Part shown: positions 20,329 through 32,300 of the stretch, piece by piece | How the letters are laid out: the number at the start of each line of letters is the position of its first letter | Position numbering within the stretch: the stretch's first letter is position 1 | DNA from: Platanthera guangdongensis | Taxonomy: Eukaryota; Streptophyta; Magnoliopsida; Asparagales; Orchidaceae | DNA: 64,000 nt | Assembly: GCA_039583875.1 (NCBI GenBank) | Contig: CM077163.1 | Location: 230,818,646 to 230,882,645 of the forward strand | Direction: 5' to 3' | The notes under the pieces: generated by a model | Databases searched by the model: none | Told to the model about the DNA's origin: nothing | Seen by the model: only the letters and a program-made list of their open reading frames with translations | Translations under genes and position numbers: made by a program

Positions 20329-23300
20329 GTATGGGTGCCAGTTTCTTGACCAAGAATCGTAAATATGTGATCATGAGTTATATTGTCTTATCATTTCATT
20401 ACAATTGCAGCAAAAAAATACATTGTTTCTGTAGAGAGAAATGAAAAGTGCAATTTATTCTTCCATAAAGGGGCATTATATAGGAAATGAAACATGACTC
20501 ACAACACCGATAGGCGGTGTGAGACTAAACACAATAATACTAAAATACTACTAACTCTAACACTCCCTCTCAAGCTGAAGGGGAAACCTACAGCTTGAAC
20601 ACAATAAAAAACAGAATGTAAAAGAAGGTTGGCAATATGGGACAAAACAGCAGCCACCGAGACTCAACCGCGTGTCACCGGAGATACTACAACCGGGCAA
20701 AGGCCACACGACGTTGGTCCACAAACCGACCATGATCACGCTAGATACACTCGGAGCTGAAACTAGGTCAACCAAGAATGCCAAACCATTCCTGCCACCA
20801 AGCGAAGAAAAGAAGTGGGGAGATACACACAACAAACGAAATCAACCCGGGGGCCATGTGTGACTAAGGCAGAAGTCGGGAAAGAGGCATCTGTGTCGCC
20901 GTTACACTCCCTCCCCCACATGGAATACGTGCAAGAAGGCATAGACTATGCCTGAAGACCGTGACGTACACTCCCCCTCACGTAGACCACGTGCACGTGT
21001 GGGACCCTCGTCGGGTACATGAACCCAGATCACATGGAGGAAGGCCGAAATCGCAAAGAGACGCAAAAATACACAACAACAACAAACAACTAAAAAAACT
21101 ACATTAGCATCATCAACAATGAGCGAAGGGGGCAGCAGGATCCATATCCCCGGCGAGCGGAAAGACAGGGCCAAAAAAAGGTCTGTCGGAGAGCAACATC
21201 GGCAGAGGAGCTCGACCAAAAGATAGGAGCAGTGGCCCGCTGCAAGCAGAGCACAACACCTGTGCGGAGAAGAAGCGACAGGGCAGGCTTGGCTCCAGAG
21301 GAGGAGGCGCAGTAGCAACAGGAGGAGCAGAGGACGGAGCCCCCGTTGACGGGAGAAGCAGCGCACAGAGGGGACAAGATCCAGAGAGGAGCAGTAACAA
21401 GCTCTGGCAAGGTTGCTGATGATGACCGGCGAGGAAGAAGATGTCATTATTGAGTTGAAGACGTCGGGATCTCAGATACGATGCAGAGGGGAGCCGACGA
21501 GATCAGCAGGATCCGGCGCTGACAAGGGTTGCGCCATGTGCAACAAGAGAAGAAGAAGAAGAGAAGAAGAGAGCCCGACAGGAGAAGATGGAAGCAGACG
21601 GAGCCGTTGATGACGCAGGCGGAAGCAGTTGATGACGCTGGTGGAAGCAGTTGATGACGCCGGCGGAAGCAGCACTCGGCAGCAGCGACATAATCAGAGC
21701 CGCTCCTGTCAACGGGATCAGCTATCGTCTTCGTCGATAGGAGTGGGAGCGGCGGGTGTGTGCCCTAGCAGCTCGCGGGAAAAAAAACACGGGCCGGGGG
21801 AGGGAGCGAATAGTAGCGGACAGTGGAATCAGGATTTTTTTAGGTTTCAGATCGATCCTCTGATGCCATGTAGAGAGAAATGAAAGGTGCAATTTATACT
21901 TCCACAAAGGGGCATTATATGAGAAATACAACATGACTCGCAACACCGATAGGCGGTGTGGGACTAAACACTAAAATACTACCAACTCTAATAGTTTCTT
22001 ATTTGGTGTTTCTTTATTGCGTCGGCTAGTGATCGTGCCTTCCATAGCTCATGGTTGTAGTCTTTATGGTCCCCCATTTTTGATGGTGTGCAACGCCCGA
22101 CACAGGTCTATTCTCGTAGGAGGCGGTGATCCTCTACCCAGTCAGTCGATATGAGTCTGTGATTGCATCCGAATGATCGATCCGACTCGATTTGATATAT
22201 TATTTTATATGTTTCGAGTTGTATTTGATGCCCATCTTCTCGGACAATATGAGCCGTTCAATTTGGGTACTCCTAGTTGGTTTTAGGTTTATAAATAGCT
22301 CTGGCAGCCGTTTATGGGGGCATCAAAAGTTGGATTGCAGTTTTGGCAACCATCGGTCTTCCCTTACTCTAGTGCGACGCCAGAGCGAGTCCCCCTAGTG
22401 CGATTCTAGGGTAATCCCGCCTTCTTCATTCCTTCCCTCCTTCCCAGCCACCGTCTCCTACGAACCACGGATCTTCCCTGTTTCCCGCACCCCTCCCTTT
22501 CATTCTTCCCGACCACGATCGAAGCCTCCTTGCCGCAAGCCTTCTCGTCCAGTCTCCTGACACGTAATTTCTACGCACCTCTATAGATGGGAGTGAAACT
22601 ACGATGCTCACGACAATGTACCGGTCGTTGTCAAGTAATAAATTCGGGAAAGTAATCCCCGGATATCAAATCTCTCGAGAAATACAGACACTTGGATTCA
22701 CTCTTTGAATGATTTAATTGTAAAAAAATTATAACTTTCTTTTTGCATTTTCAATTTAAAACAACAATAAAATAAAATCCTAAGCTACATGCGCGGGTCG
22801 CCTTCACCGCCTCTCAATCTCACAAGCTTGTGCAGGTTGCAAGCACCGTTTTGCCAAGGGCTTCAAAAAGCCAAACTCACTCTTGCGGGTCGCCTTCACC
22901 GCTTCGCTTAAGAAAGTTAAATGAGGGTCGTCGACACCTCTTTACACCTCCACGGGTCATCTTCCTCCGTTTCACTCAGCTCACACCTAGCAAATGCTAG
23001 TGTTGCTTTCTCACCTTATCACACCAATCAATACAAAATAGATTCCTACTCTCAACAATACCTCATAGAAGGTTGGATATAAAATAAGAGTGAACTAAGA
23101 AAGCTATATAGGAAATATAAAGTAGGGTTCTTACAACCACAATCCACAAATGAAGACATAACTATGAACATTCACACTCATTGGTCTTGGTGTATGGTTA
23201 CTTTAGCTATATCACAAAACAATAACAAACATTCCACAGAACGCGTTTACCACTGCCTAAGCACGGGAGGAGCGAGAGTCTTTGCCTTGAATTCGAAAGA

Positions 23301-26300
23301 AGCTGTCACCTTTCCTTCCCGTCGTAGGTTGCGTCCCTGCTATGCGGTCAGAGCTATCACCTTCTTCCTATACGCCTTCTCTCTTCAACTGCTCCCTCCA
23401 ATGTTTATGGCTCCGGATTCGAAGAGCTCCAATGGGACGTCACCAGTGCTTCACCTTCCTTGAGAATGCTTGGGAAAAGGGAAGAAGAGGCCCCCTAAGG
23501 TTTCTCGAGAACTAAGGTCGAAAGCCTAGGCTTGGAGAAGAAAAATGAGGAAGAAACGAGCTCCCGATCGGTTCGTTTTCTGAAATCGCGAACATCTATT
23601 ATAGATATAACAGTGTCACACCCGTGTGCAAAAAATCAACTGAGGGAAAAGTTGTCTGGGCGCCAAACCGTGCACACGCATTTACATGCGCGCACATGCA
23701 CAAATTCGGATCACCCCGAGTGGCGTTGGAAGCACAGAAAGGCCTGCACATGCGCACTGGCGTGCGAGAATTTCGAACGCCCATCCAAAAGCCGACAAAT
23801 TGAGAGCTCATGTCGACAAGGATAGAGATCATGTCGACAAGGATAGAGATCATGTCGACAAAGGAGGCACACAGGTGTGCGATAATTCCGCACCCCCACC
23901 TTCAGGTCGATACAGATAACCATCAACTCGACACAAATAATATTCAAGTCGACACATCCTGTCTAGTTCATGGGAGGAAAAAGGCACGCGCGTGCAAAAT
24001 TTATGCACAAGCGTGCGTGAGAAAAAATTCACATAGCCTCCGCCAGAATCGCACAAAAAGTCCACACATGTAAATACATTCCATCTATGTAGTCCAGATA
24101 TACTATATGCATATAATAGAAGCTAGAACTCGACATAAACAGTACACATATGGATGAAATCGATAAGTAAAGCAGGGTTAAAATACAGTATAATTCACAC
24201 TCATCATCTCCCTGGCCAGCACCTCCAGCCACGTATCCCTCTTCTACAAGCTTCCCAATCACATCTCCTTCCCAAGCCCTCCCACCTCCTTTCCCTTCAG
24301 CCGCAACTCTCCAGCCACCAACCATCGTTGTCAATTCCCTCATCTCCCATAATCCCCCTTCCCTCTAGCCTATACTCCCCCACCGTGAGCCTATTCATTA
24401 ACCATCCATCTCCACGCAATCCCTGCACGCACTATCAGAGCCTCATCCGTCCATAATCCCCGCTCGACACCTACCCCACGCTGCATCGACCTTGGATGTC
24501 CGCATTCAACCGTCAATTACCTCCGTCTACACGCGCAGGTTGTAGTTTGATGTTTTATTCTCTATTGTTGTGTATTTTGGCACCCTACCTGTGGTGGATG
24601 TTTATTTTATATGTTATTAGTATCTGCAACCGTATGATTTGCAAGGTTTATTCCGCACACGTTTGAAATATTTGCGCCTCTATTGTCTGATGAATTGAAA
24701 CTTGTTTTTCCCTAGTTATTGTTTGTGATTGCTTGTGGCTCTGTTAATTTTTATATTAATTAATTATTGATGCTAATGTTCATGCGTACCTACTCTTGCA
24801 TCTTCATCATTTTTCATCACATATAGGTTTGCATTTAGAGCTTCCACCCCGAGTTGATCTTTCACTGCATCAATTTTGCTTTCCTTTTAAGTTGACCATG
24901 ACATGACCTCTACTTACATGAAATTATGACATGAAATTTTTCCTAGTAGTTTGGTGCCACCGTGGTCGAGCACCACGGCGGAAAACTGTGGTCATGAATG
25001 CAGTAAAACTGTGTTTTCATTTTTTTGTGCAGTTTCGAACAAAGAAACAAATTTATATGCTTGGTAGCATAATAGTGTGGTGGCAGTTTAAATTAAATTG
25101 GAGTCCCCTTATGCAGAGTTTCACATCTTCACTTTTATATTTTTCTTCCTCTACTTTATATAAATTGGAGTGCTCTTAAGTTAGAGATTTTGGAATAATA
25201 ATTATTTTTTTCTAAAAATCTGCTAAAGGGTGGGTTCATTTGGGGTGTGATGGTATTTTTTTCTTCCCTTGCACATTCCTCTTATTCCCATGAATTTATA
25301 TAAATTTTGTTTTCTTCATTATTTCTCATAATAGTGTGGTTAAGGTGTCGCTGGGTGACCTTGAGGTCACGGGTTCGAGTTCTGGAAGTAGCCTCTTGCA
25401 AAAATGCAGGGTAAGGTTTGCCTACATTTCAGCCTTGTGATGGGAGATGGGACCCTTCCCCAGACCCTCGTTGCACGGGGATTCTTTGTGCACTGGGCTG
25501 CCCTTTTTTGTCATTATTTCTCAGATCTAGTGTTTGCTTGCTTACATTAGTTTGATTTGTACATTGCTTGTGTGTTCTAACTAAAATAACGAGTCGCCGA
25601 TCGTGAGAGTAAGCGATCAAAAATATGAGGAGAAACTCTTGTTCTTCTCAATTGATCCTCGATGATTGCCAATGATGGAACGGGGATGCACACACCTGGA
25701 GGATCCCTCCCTTGCTTGTAAGGGTCTCGACCCCTTGCACCGTGTGTCTAGGTTAGAAGAAAATGAATAGTACAATTAATAATTCTTGCTTGTATTCTTG
25801 TTTCCCACTTATAGTATTAATAATCTTAGGCCCGTTTGCAAATGATCCCTTGCAATAATAAAAACATTCAAAATAACTCAAATGATGTACAAAATTAAAC
25901 AATGCAGAATTGTGAGCTCCTTGGGCTTAGGTGGGGTTTTCCATTTCTTCCTCCTTTCATTGAGCCTCATTCATCTTTCATCATTCGTATGCTCGGCCCC
26001 AAGGTGCATTTGCAACATCACCTCCTTCCTCCAAAGCGATCTTGCTCCCAAGGCTGGACCATTCATATGCCTGCTGAAATTCTTCTCATGTCTCCCATGG
26101 GGCTTCCACTTTCGTGATTCCTATTGATGCTCCTACTGCAAAGACTTCCTTGACCCACTTGAACCAAGTGACATCAAAGGAGGCGAATGTGTTTGAGGAC
26201 ATGCCCTTCAATTGTCACAGGTTTGAGTGCCATCTCCACTGAAGGTTCATCCACACAATGTTTGCAGACCGATATGCGAAACACATCTTGAATCTTGGCC

Positions 26301-29300
26301 TTCGTTGGAGGTCCAAACACTATGGCACTTGTCCGATGCACTCGATAATTTTGTACGCCCCCATAGAATCTAGGAAATAACTTGTGACAATATTCTATAA
26401 TGTCTCAACCTCAACCATATCTAATCTATAACTTTATGTTGTAAGTCTCTGCGATGATCATCCGATTCTGTGCCTAGAGCCAGTGACCCCAAGCCAAATA
26501 GAATATGATACCTCTCGGTAGTTGTATTGGATGGGATCCTTCCACCCTTGAGGATTGTAATGTATGGTTATAAGTGTGGGGATCATAGCCGAATATCATT
26601 TTAAAAGGTGTCTTTTGTGGGGCAGTATGATAAGATGTGTTATAATAGTATTGGGCTCATGGAGGCCATCCAACCAATTCCTTGGGTCTGTCACTCTGAA
26701 GCATTTCAGGTACATTTGATTAACATGATTTGGCACCTTTATCTAGCCATCAGATTGTGAATGATTTGTTGACAACATGGGAAGCTGAGTGCCACTGAGT
26801 TTAAAATGCCCATGTTAAAAGTGGTTTACAAAAAAATTGTTTCGATCCTTAATGATGGTCTCCGGTAGTTCATGGAGTTGAAAGATGTGTTCAAAGGTGT
26901 TTGCCACACTAGTAGCTGTGTATGGATGTGCTATATGAATGAAATGGGCAGAATTGGACAATGGTTCCTACCACCAAAGGTAATGAATTTCTTGTTACAT
27001 TTGGGTAACCAATGAAACTCATCGATACTCGGACCATATCTGTGTAGCCACTAATAATAGTTGATGCGACCCTATTTGGTGTAGCTGTTTTACCATATGC
27101 TGCTAACATGCCTTGCACCAAGATACAAATGTTTACCTTGCTTCATCCCTTTCCAATAAAATTCGAATGAGCTTCTAGAAATTTTTTGAACTCCTTCTGG
27201 CATCTGATTTTGAATGGCCTCCATGTTAGTGTCAAGCAAGGGAGAGTTGGGCAATAAATAAGCACTGCCTTGTAGAGAATCAATCTTTGATCTTCCCTTT
27301 TTTGTGGTGTTCTCTTCCAATATTAGTTTGTGCCGAGTCGAGAGGACGGTTGGCTCATTAACTCTTCCTATATGGCCTCACATAGAGTTAGTTAGACTGA
27401 GATAGCACAAATAATCTCTACATTTTCCACTCCTCAGGAGAGGGTGTCAACTACTTGGCTGATAACTACTCACCCAATGTTGTTGTGATGAGGTGGCAAC
27501 TTTTTCTCCAACAATTACCTAAGGCTGAAAAATGATCAGTGCGAACGAGAATCCACCTCTCCCATAGATATGGTGGCCAATATTGCAGTACCTTGACTAG
27601 ATCAATAAATTCTTGTTAGCACCGGCAGTTTATGATGATGGGCAACCAATCGGCTATCAAAATAAATAGTGTAGGGCTGATTCGAGCGTTTTGGGCTCGG
27701 CTCGAAATCAAAATTTTTGAGTTGAACAATCAAAGATATGAATACAAATTCAGTGACAAGGGTGAGGACATCTGGAGGATTAACACAGGAATTCCCTATC
27801 ACTGTTGGCTTACATCAATGTTCAGCTTTAAGCCCTTCTCTCTTTACCCTTATCTTAGATGAGCTCACCAGACATCCAACAAGCAATACCTTGGTGTTTA
27901 TTGTTTGCGGATGATATTGTTTTGGTTGATGAGACGCCCGAGGGTGAAAACGCAATACTTGAGTGTTCGCGAGATACTTTAGAAAAGAAGGGTTTTAGGT
28001 TGAGCAAGGCAAAGACGGAGTATATGGAGCTTAAATTTAGCAGTACAAGAAGGACGGATGACTTCGTTATTAAGTTGGATGATCAAGATATTTCCCGTAG
28101 TGAGTGTTTTAAATATCTTGGATCGATAGTTCAAAAAGACAGAGGTATTGATAAAGATGTGACACATAGAATCCAAGTGGGTTGGTTGAAGTGGTGAGAC
28201 GCGTCAGAGATCTTATATGATCGTAAAGTATGTTATGCCCACGAACGTGTTACAGCTCAAGGGGCATAAATATGCTAGATGACCTAAGGAGGCTGCAGGG
28301 AGCAACGGGGCTGAACCATTCGGTTCAGCCCCCATTCACTAGTACCAGACCGGCGGGGCTGAACCACACGGTTCAGCCCATCCGGGGGGCCGGCCGGCCC
28401 CCTTGGTTCCGGGTATATATATACCCGGAGCCCTCTTGGAGCACTATGAAGAACTTTACTCAGGTATTCTCCTTCTCCTTCTCACCATAACCCTAATTTT
28501 TTCTCCTTCCCCTAGCTCTCTCTCTCTCTCAATCCCATCTCTCACCTTCTAGTAGCATAACATTTGGTATCAGAGGACTCCTTCCTCCAACCATGGTTAA
28601 CACTCGCTCGCATGAAGAGGCCAACCGATTGACTTCGTTAGAGGAGAACTACATCGGCTTGACGGACACGGTCGCTGCCATGGAAGAAAGGATGAATGTT
28701 TCAACTAAACAATTGGAGGAGCGAATGGATGCCCGCATGGAGGAGATCAAGGCCCTCCTAACTCAAAACCTGTAGGGGAAGGCCACGACTACTGAAGGAT
28801 CGAAGGCGGAATCCCCCGGTCCGTTTCCGCAGCAGGTCCCGCCTTTGGGCTCGAGCGGATTTGCGACTATCGGACACAACGGGAACCCACAACCCTTCTC
28901 CGGCATGAGCGGGCATCAACCGGCATGGGTCGACGCTGCAGTGGGATGTACGGGCCATAGTTGTTAAGGCGCGCGCCTAGGCGCGCCTGAGGCGCTGGGC
29001 GCACCAGGCGCAGCCCGCCGCGCCTCATCACAGCTGAGGCGGGCGATGTGCCCCAGGCGCGCCCCAGGCGCGCCCAGGCGCGCCCAGGCGCGCCTCGGCG
29101 CGCGCCTTACAGGCTCCCAAGCGCACCAAAGGCGCGCCCGGGCCTTTCAAGGTATTGTTTTTTAAAAAAATTTTTTGATATGAGCAAAAACATGATCTTA
29201 GACGCACCCGAGGCTCCCCCTAGGCGCACTTGGGCGCCCAATTCGCTGAAATTGCGCGAATTGGGCGCCCAATTCGCTGAAATTGCGCGAATTGGGCGCC

Positions 29301-32300
29301 CAATTCGCTGAAATTGCGCGAATTGGGCGCCCAATTCGCTGAAATTGCGCGAATTGGGCGCCCAATTCGCTGAAATTGCGCGAATTGGGCGCCCAATTCG
29401 CTGAAATTGCGCGAATTGGGCGCCCAATTCGCTGAAATTCCGCGAATTTGCTCAATTCCAGCGAATTGGGCGCCCAATTCGCTCAATTCCAGCAAATTGG
29501 GCGCCCAATTCGCTCAATTCCAGCGAATTGGGCGCCCAATTCGCACAATTCCAGCGAATTGGGCGCCCAATTCGCTCAATTCCAGCGAATTGGGCGCCCA
29601 ATTCGCTCAATTTCCTTTTCCCCTATTTTGGCGCCTCACGCGCCTCAGGCGCGCGCCTGCGCCTTGCGCCTTGCTCCTAGGCTCCAGAGGCCCTTTGCGC
29701 CTCGGTGCGCCTTGCGCCTTTGATAACTTAGGTACGGGCCCCTGGCGACCACCGGAGCAGGCGGCGGGAGCTTCCGCCATGGGCGGCTAACCGACGGGCT
29801 GGAGCGAGGTCGGCGCAGGCCGCACGGCCTTTGGGCGGCTCCCGGAGCATGCGACAGGGGAATCTCGACCTTTGGGGGTTCCGGGTGCTTCCATTAGAGG
29901 AGTCGCTAGACCCTAAACCCTTCTACGGAATGTCGGACAACCTACGGGTTACGAAATTGGCGACCAATGGCACATGCAGCCACCACCGGCGGGTATCTAC
30001 GGGGATGGACAACACCCCGGAGGCAAACAAGGAAGGGAACAGTTTTTTCCGGCTGCGGCCCAAGGAGGAATGCACTTTCCCAAACCCCAGGGACCATACC
30101 CCCCTATGGAGCAGCAGAGGGCAGCAGGGTACGGACAGGAGTCAGGAGGGTTTGGACAAGCGCATCAGCGGGCCCACATGCCACTCAAGAGGACTCGCAT
30201 GAATTTCCCGAAATTCAGAGGAGGGGATGCGCTCGAGTGGATGCAGAAGGCAGAACTTTTTTTCCATTATCAGGAAATTCCCGAGGAGCAATGGGTACAA
30301 CTGACAGCTTTTCACCTGATGAATGACGCATACCAGTGGACGTAGTGGTTCTTGAGGGGACGGGATTATGCGCCCTGGACCGAGTTCGTAGTGGAATTCT
30401 CGGCTCGTTTTGGCCCTTTAGAGTATGAAGACGTCGAGGTCATGCTACAGAAGCTACGACAAAGGGGAACAGCGATGGAATACCGCACCGAGTTTGAGAG
30501 GTTGGCCAACAGGGTCCGTTGGGAGGAGAGAACACTGCTGAGTTGTTTTGTCTCTGGTCTAAAGGATCACCTAAGGGATGAGGTTCATGCTTACATGCCC
30601 CGCAGCCTGAGTCATGCTATCAGCCTGGCAAGGATACAGGAGGAACGCTTCAACAGACAGCGGATCCGTACCACATAAAAAGCTGTCACGGCCCCCACAC
30701 CGGCTAGGAGAGACCAACGAGCGATCGACAGTGACGCGAATGACATGACATGAACTTCAGGCGAGGAAGAAAAAAAGGTTGTGTTTCAACTGCGACGAGA
30801 AGTATACTACGGGGCATAAGTGTCAAAAGATTTAAGTTTTCATGCTTAGAGAGGAAGATGAGGAGGAAGACACCACCGAGCTGGACCTAGAGGGGGATTT
30901 GACCCTGACCGAGTTCGGGGTCTCCATCCAGGCGATGGAGGGGTGCATGGTCCCCCCCACTATGCGCATAGTCAGGAAGGTAGCCTAGGAGCGGGTCACA
31001 ATATTGATTGATAGTGGGAGTACCCACAACTTCATCAAGCCAACCGTGGCAAGGAAGGTGGGGCACCAGGTAGTTCATGACGCCGCTTTCCAGGTCATGG
31101 TAGCGGATTGGAGCAAATTGAGGTGTGAAGGGGTGATGAGGGGAGTCGACCTGCTAATACAGGGGTACACTTGCCGCATCGATGTCTACCTGCTGCCTAT
31201 CCGGGGATCTAATGTGGTATTGGGAGTTCAGTGACTGCGACAGTTGCGGTGAGTCACTTTCGACTGGGACCAAATGACCATAGAGTTCACACAGCTTGGC
31301 GAGATCGGCGCAGGCCGCACGGCCTTTGGGCGGCTCCCGGACCATGCGGCGCGGGAATCTCGACCTTCGGGGGATCCGGGTGCTTCCATTAGAGGAGTCG
31401 CTGGACTATTACCCATTCTACGGAATGTCGGACAACCTATGGGTTACGAAATTGGCGACCAATGGCACATGCGGCCACCACCGGCGGGTATCTACGGGGA
31501 TGGACAACACCCCGGAGGCGAACAAGGAAGGGGGCGGTTTTTTCCGGCTGCGGCCCAAGGGGTAATGCACTTTCCCAGACCCCAGGGACCATACCCCCCT
31601 ATGGAGCAGCAGAGGGCAGCAGGGTACGGGCAGGAGCCGGGAGGGTTTGGACAAGCGCATCAGCGGGCCCACATGCTACTCAAGAGAACTCGCATGAATT
31701 TCCCGAAATTCAGAGGAGGGGATGCGCTCGAGTGGATACAGAAGGCGGAACTTTTTTCCCATTATCAGGAAATTCCCGAGGAGCAATGAGTACAACTGAC
31801 AGCTTTTCACCTGGAGGATGACACCTACCAGTGGACGCAGTGGTTCTTGAGGGGACGAGATTATGCGCCCTTGACCGAGTTCGTAGGGGAATTCTCAGCT
31901 CGTTTTGTCCCTTTAGATTACGAAGACGTCAAGGTCATGCTACATAAGCTACGACAAAGGGGAACAGTGATGGAATACCGCACCGAGTTTGAGAGGTTGG
32001 CCAACAGAGTCCGTTGGGAGGAGAGAACACTGCTAAGCTGTTTTGTCTCTGGTCTAAAGGATCACCTAAGGGATGAGGTTCATGTCTACATTCCCCGCAG
32101 CCTGAGTCATGTTATCAGCCTGACAAGGATACAAGAGGAACGCTTCAACAGACAGTGGATCCGTACCACAAAAAAAGCTGTCACGGCCCCCACACCGGCT
32201 CGGAGAGACCAACGGCGACCGACAGTGACGCGACTGACATGGCCTGAACTTCAGGCGAGTAAGGAAAAAGGGTTGTGTTTCAACTGCGATGAGAAGTATA

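Larger units (their letters stand above)
20430..21993 (-). mobile_element. 1.56-kb non-autonomous LTR retrotransposon in the TFIIF-beta intron
   Basis: Two copies of a 125-133-bp LTR (20430-20562 and 21869-21993) bound an internal region of 1,306 bp without gag or pol. The orientation is minus: the minus strand reads TGGCATCAGAGGATC directly after the LTR at 21868 (primer site) and CAGCTTGAGAGGGAG directly before the LTR at 20562 (polypurine tract). A perfect GTTTC duplication lies at 20425-20429 and 21994-21998. It needs enzymes from another element. Size and LTR length lie between TRIM and LARD classes. It inserted only about 100 bp after the exon at 20220. Confidence 0.9.
28593..30850 (+). 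pseudogene. gypsy B gag, first copy, split by a MITE
   Basis: The start ATG at 28593 lies in ACCATGG. A coiled-coil-like N-terminus has repeated LEER/MEE motifs (residues about 8-55), then a TAG at about 28773. The 775-bp MITE sits at 28957-29731. The capsid region returns at 30196-30678 (RMNFPKFRGGDALEWMQKAEL, split by a TAG at about 30343, then RDYAPWTEFV). The zinc knuckle CFNCDEKYTTGHKC is near 30783-30824, after a frame break at about 30676. All CCHC residues are present. Confidence 0.85.

Noticed and set aside
20226..20444. A separate 73-codon gene starting at ATG 20226
   Set aside because: The first 34 codons are a TFIIF-beta exon with a splice acceptor before and a donor after. The rest is intron read-through.
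20902..21447. 181-codon minus-strand frame inside the 1.56-kb LTR element
   Set aside because: Ser/Leu/Cys-rich low complexity, no gag or other motif. Three frames are open together, a sign of composition.
25337..25382. A tRNA gene, suggested by the A and B boxes
   Set aside because: No cloverleaf can be drawn. The sequence is the tRNA-related head of an Au-like SINE with a target duplication.
29232..29610. CRISPR-like array of 31-bp repeats
   Set aside because: Spacers are identical rather than unique, the repeats are perfect palindromes in a plant MITE, and there are no cas genes.
29107..29723. Overlapping open frames on both strands coding IGRPIRAISANWAPNSRNFS-type repeats
   Set aside because: They come from the 31-bp palindrome array, whose unit has no stop in any frame. 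The content is fixed by the DNA repeat and no start context or homology exists.
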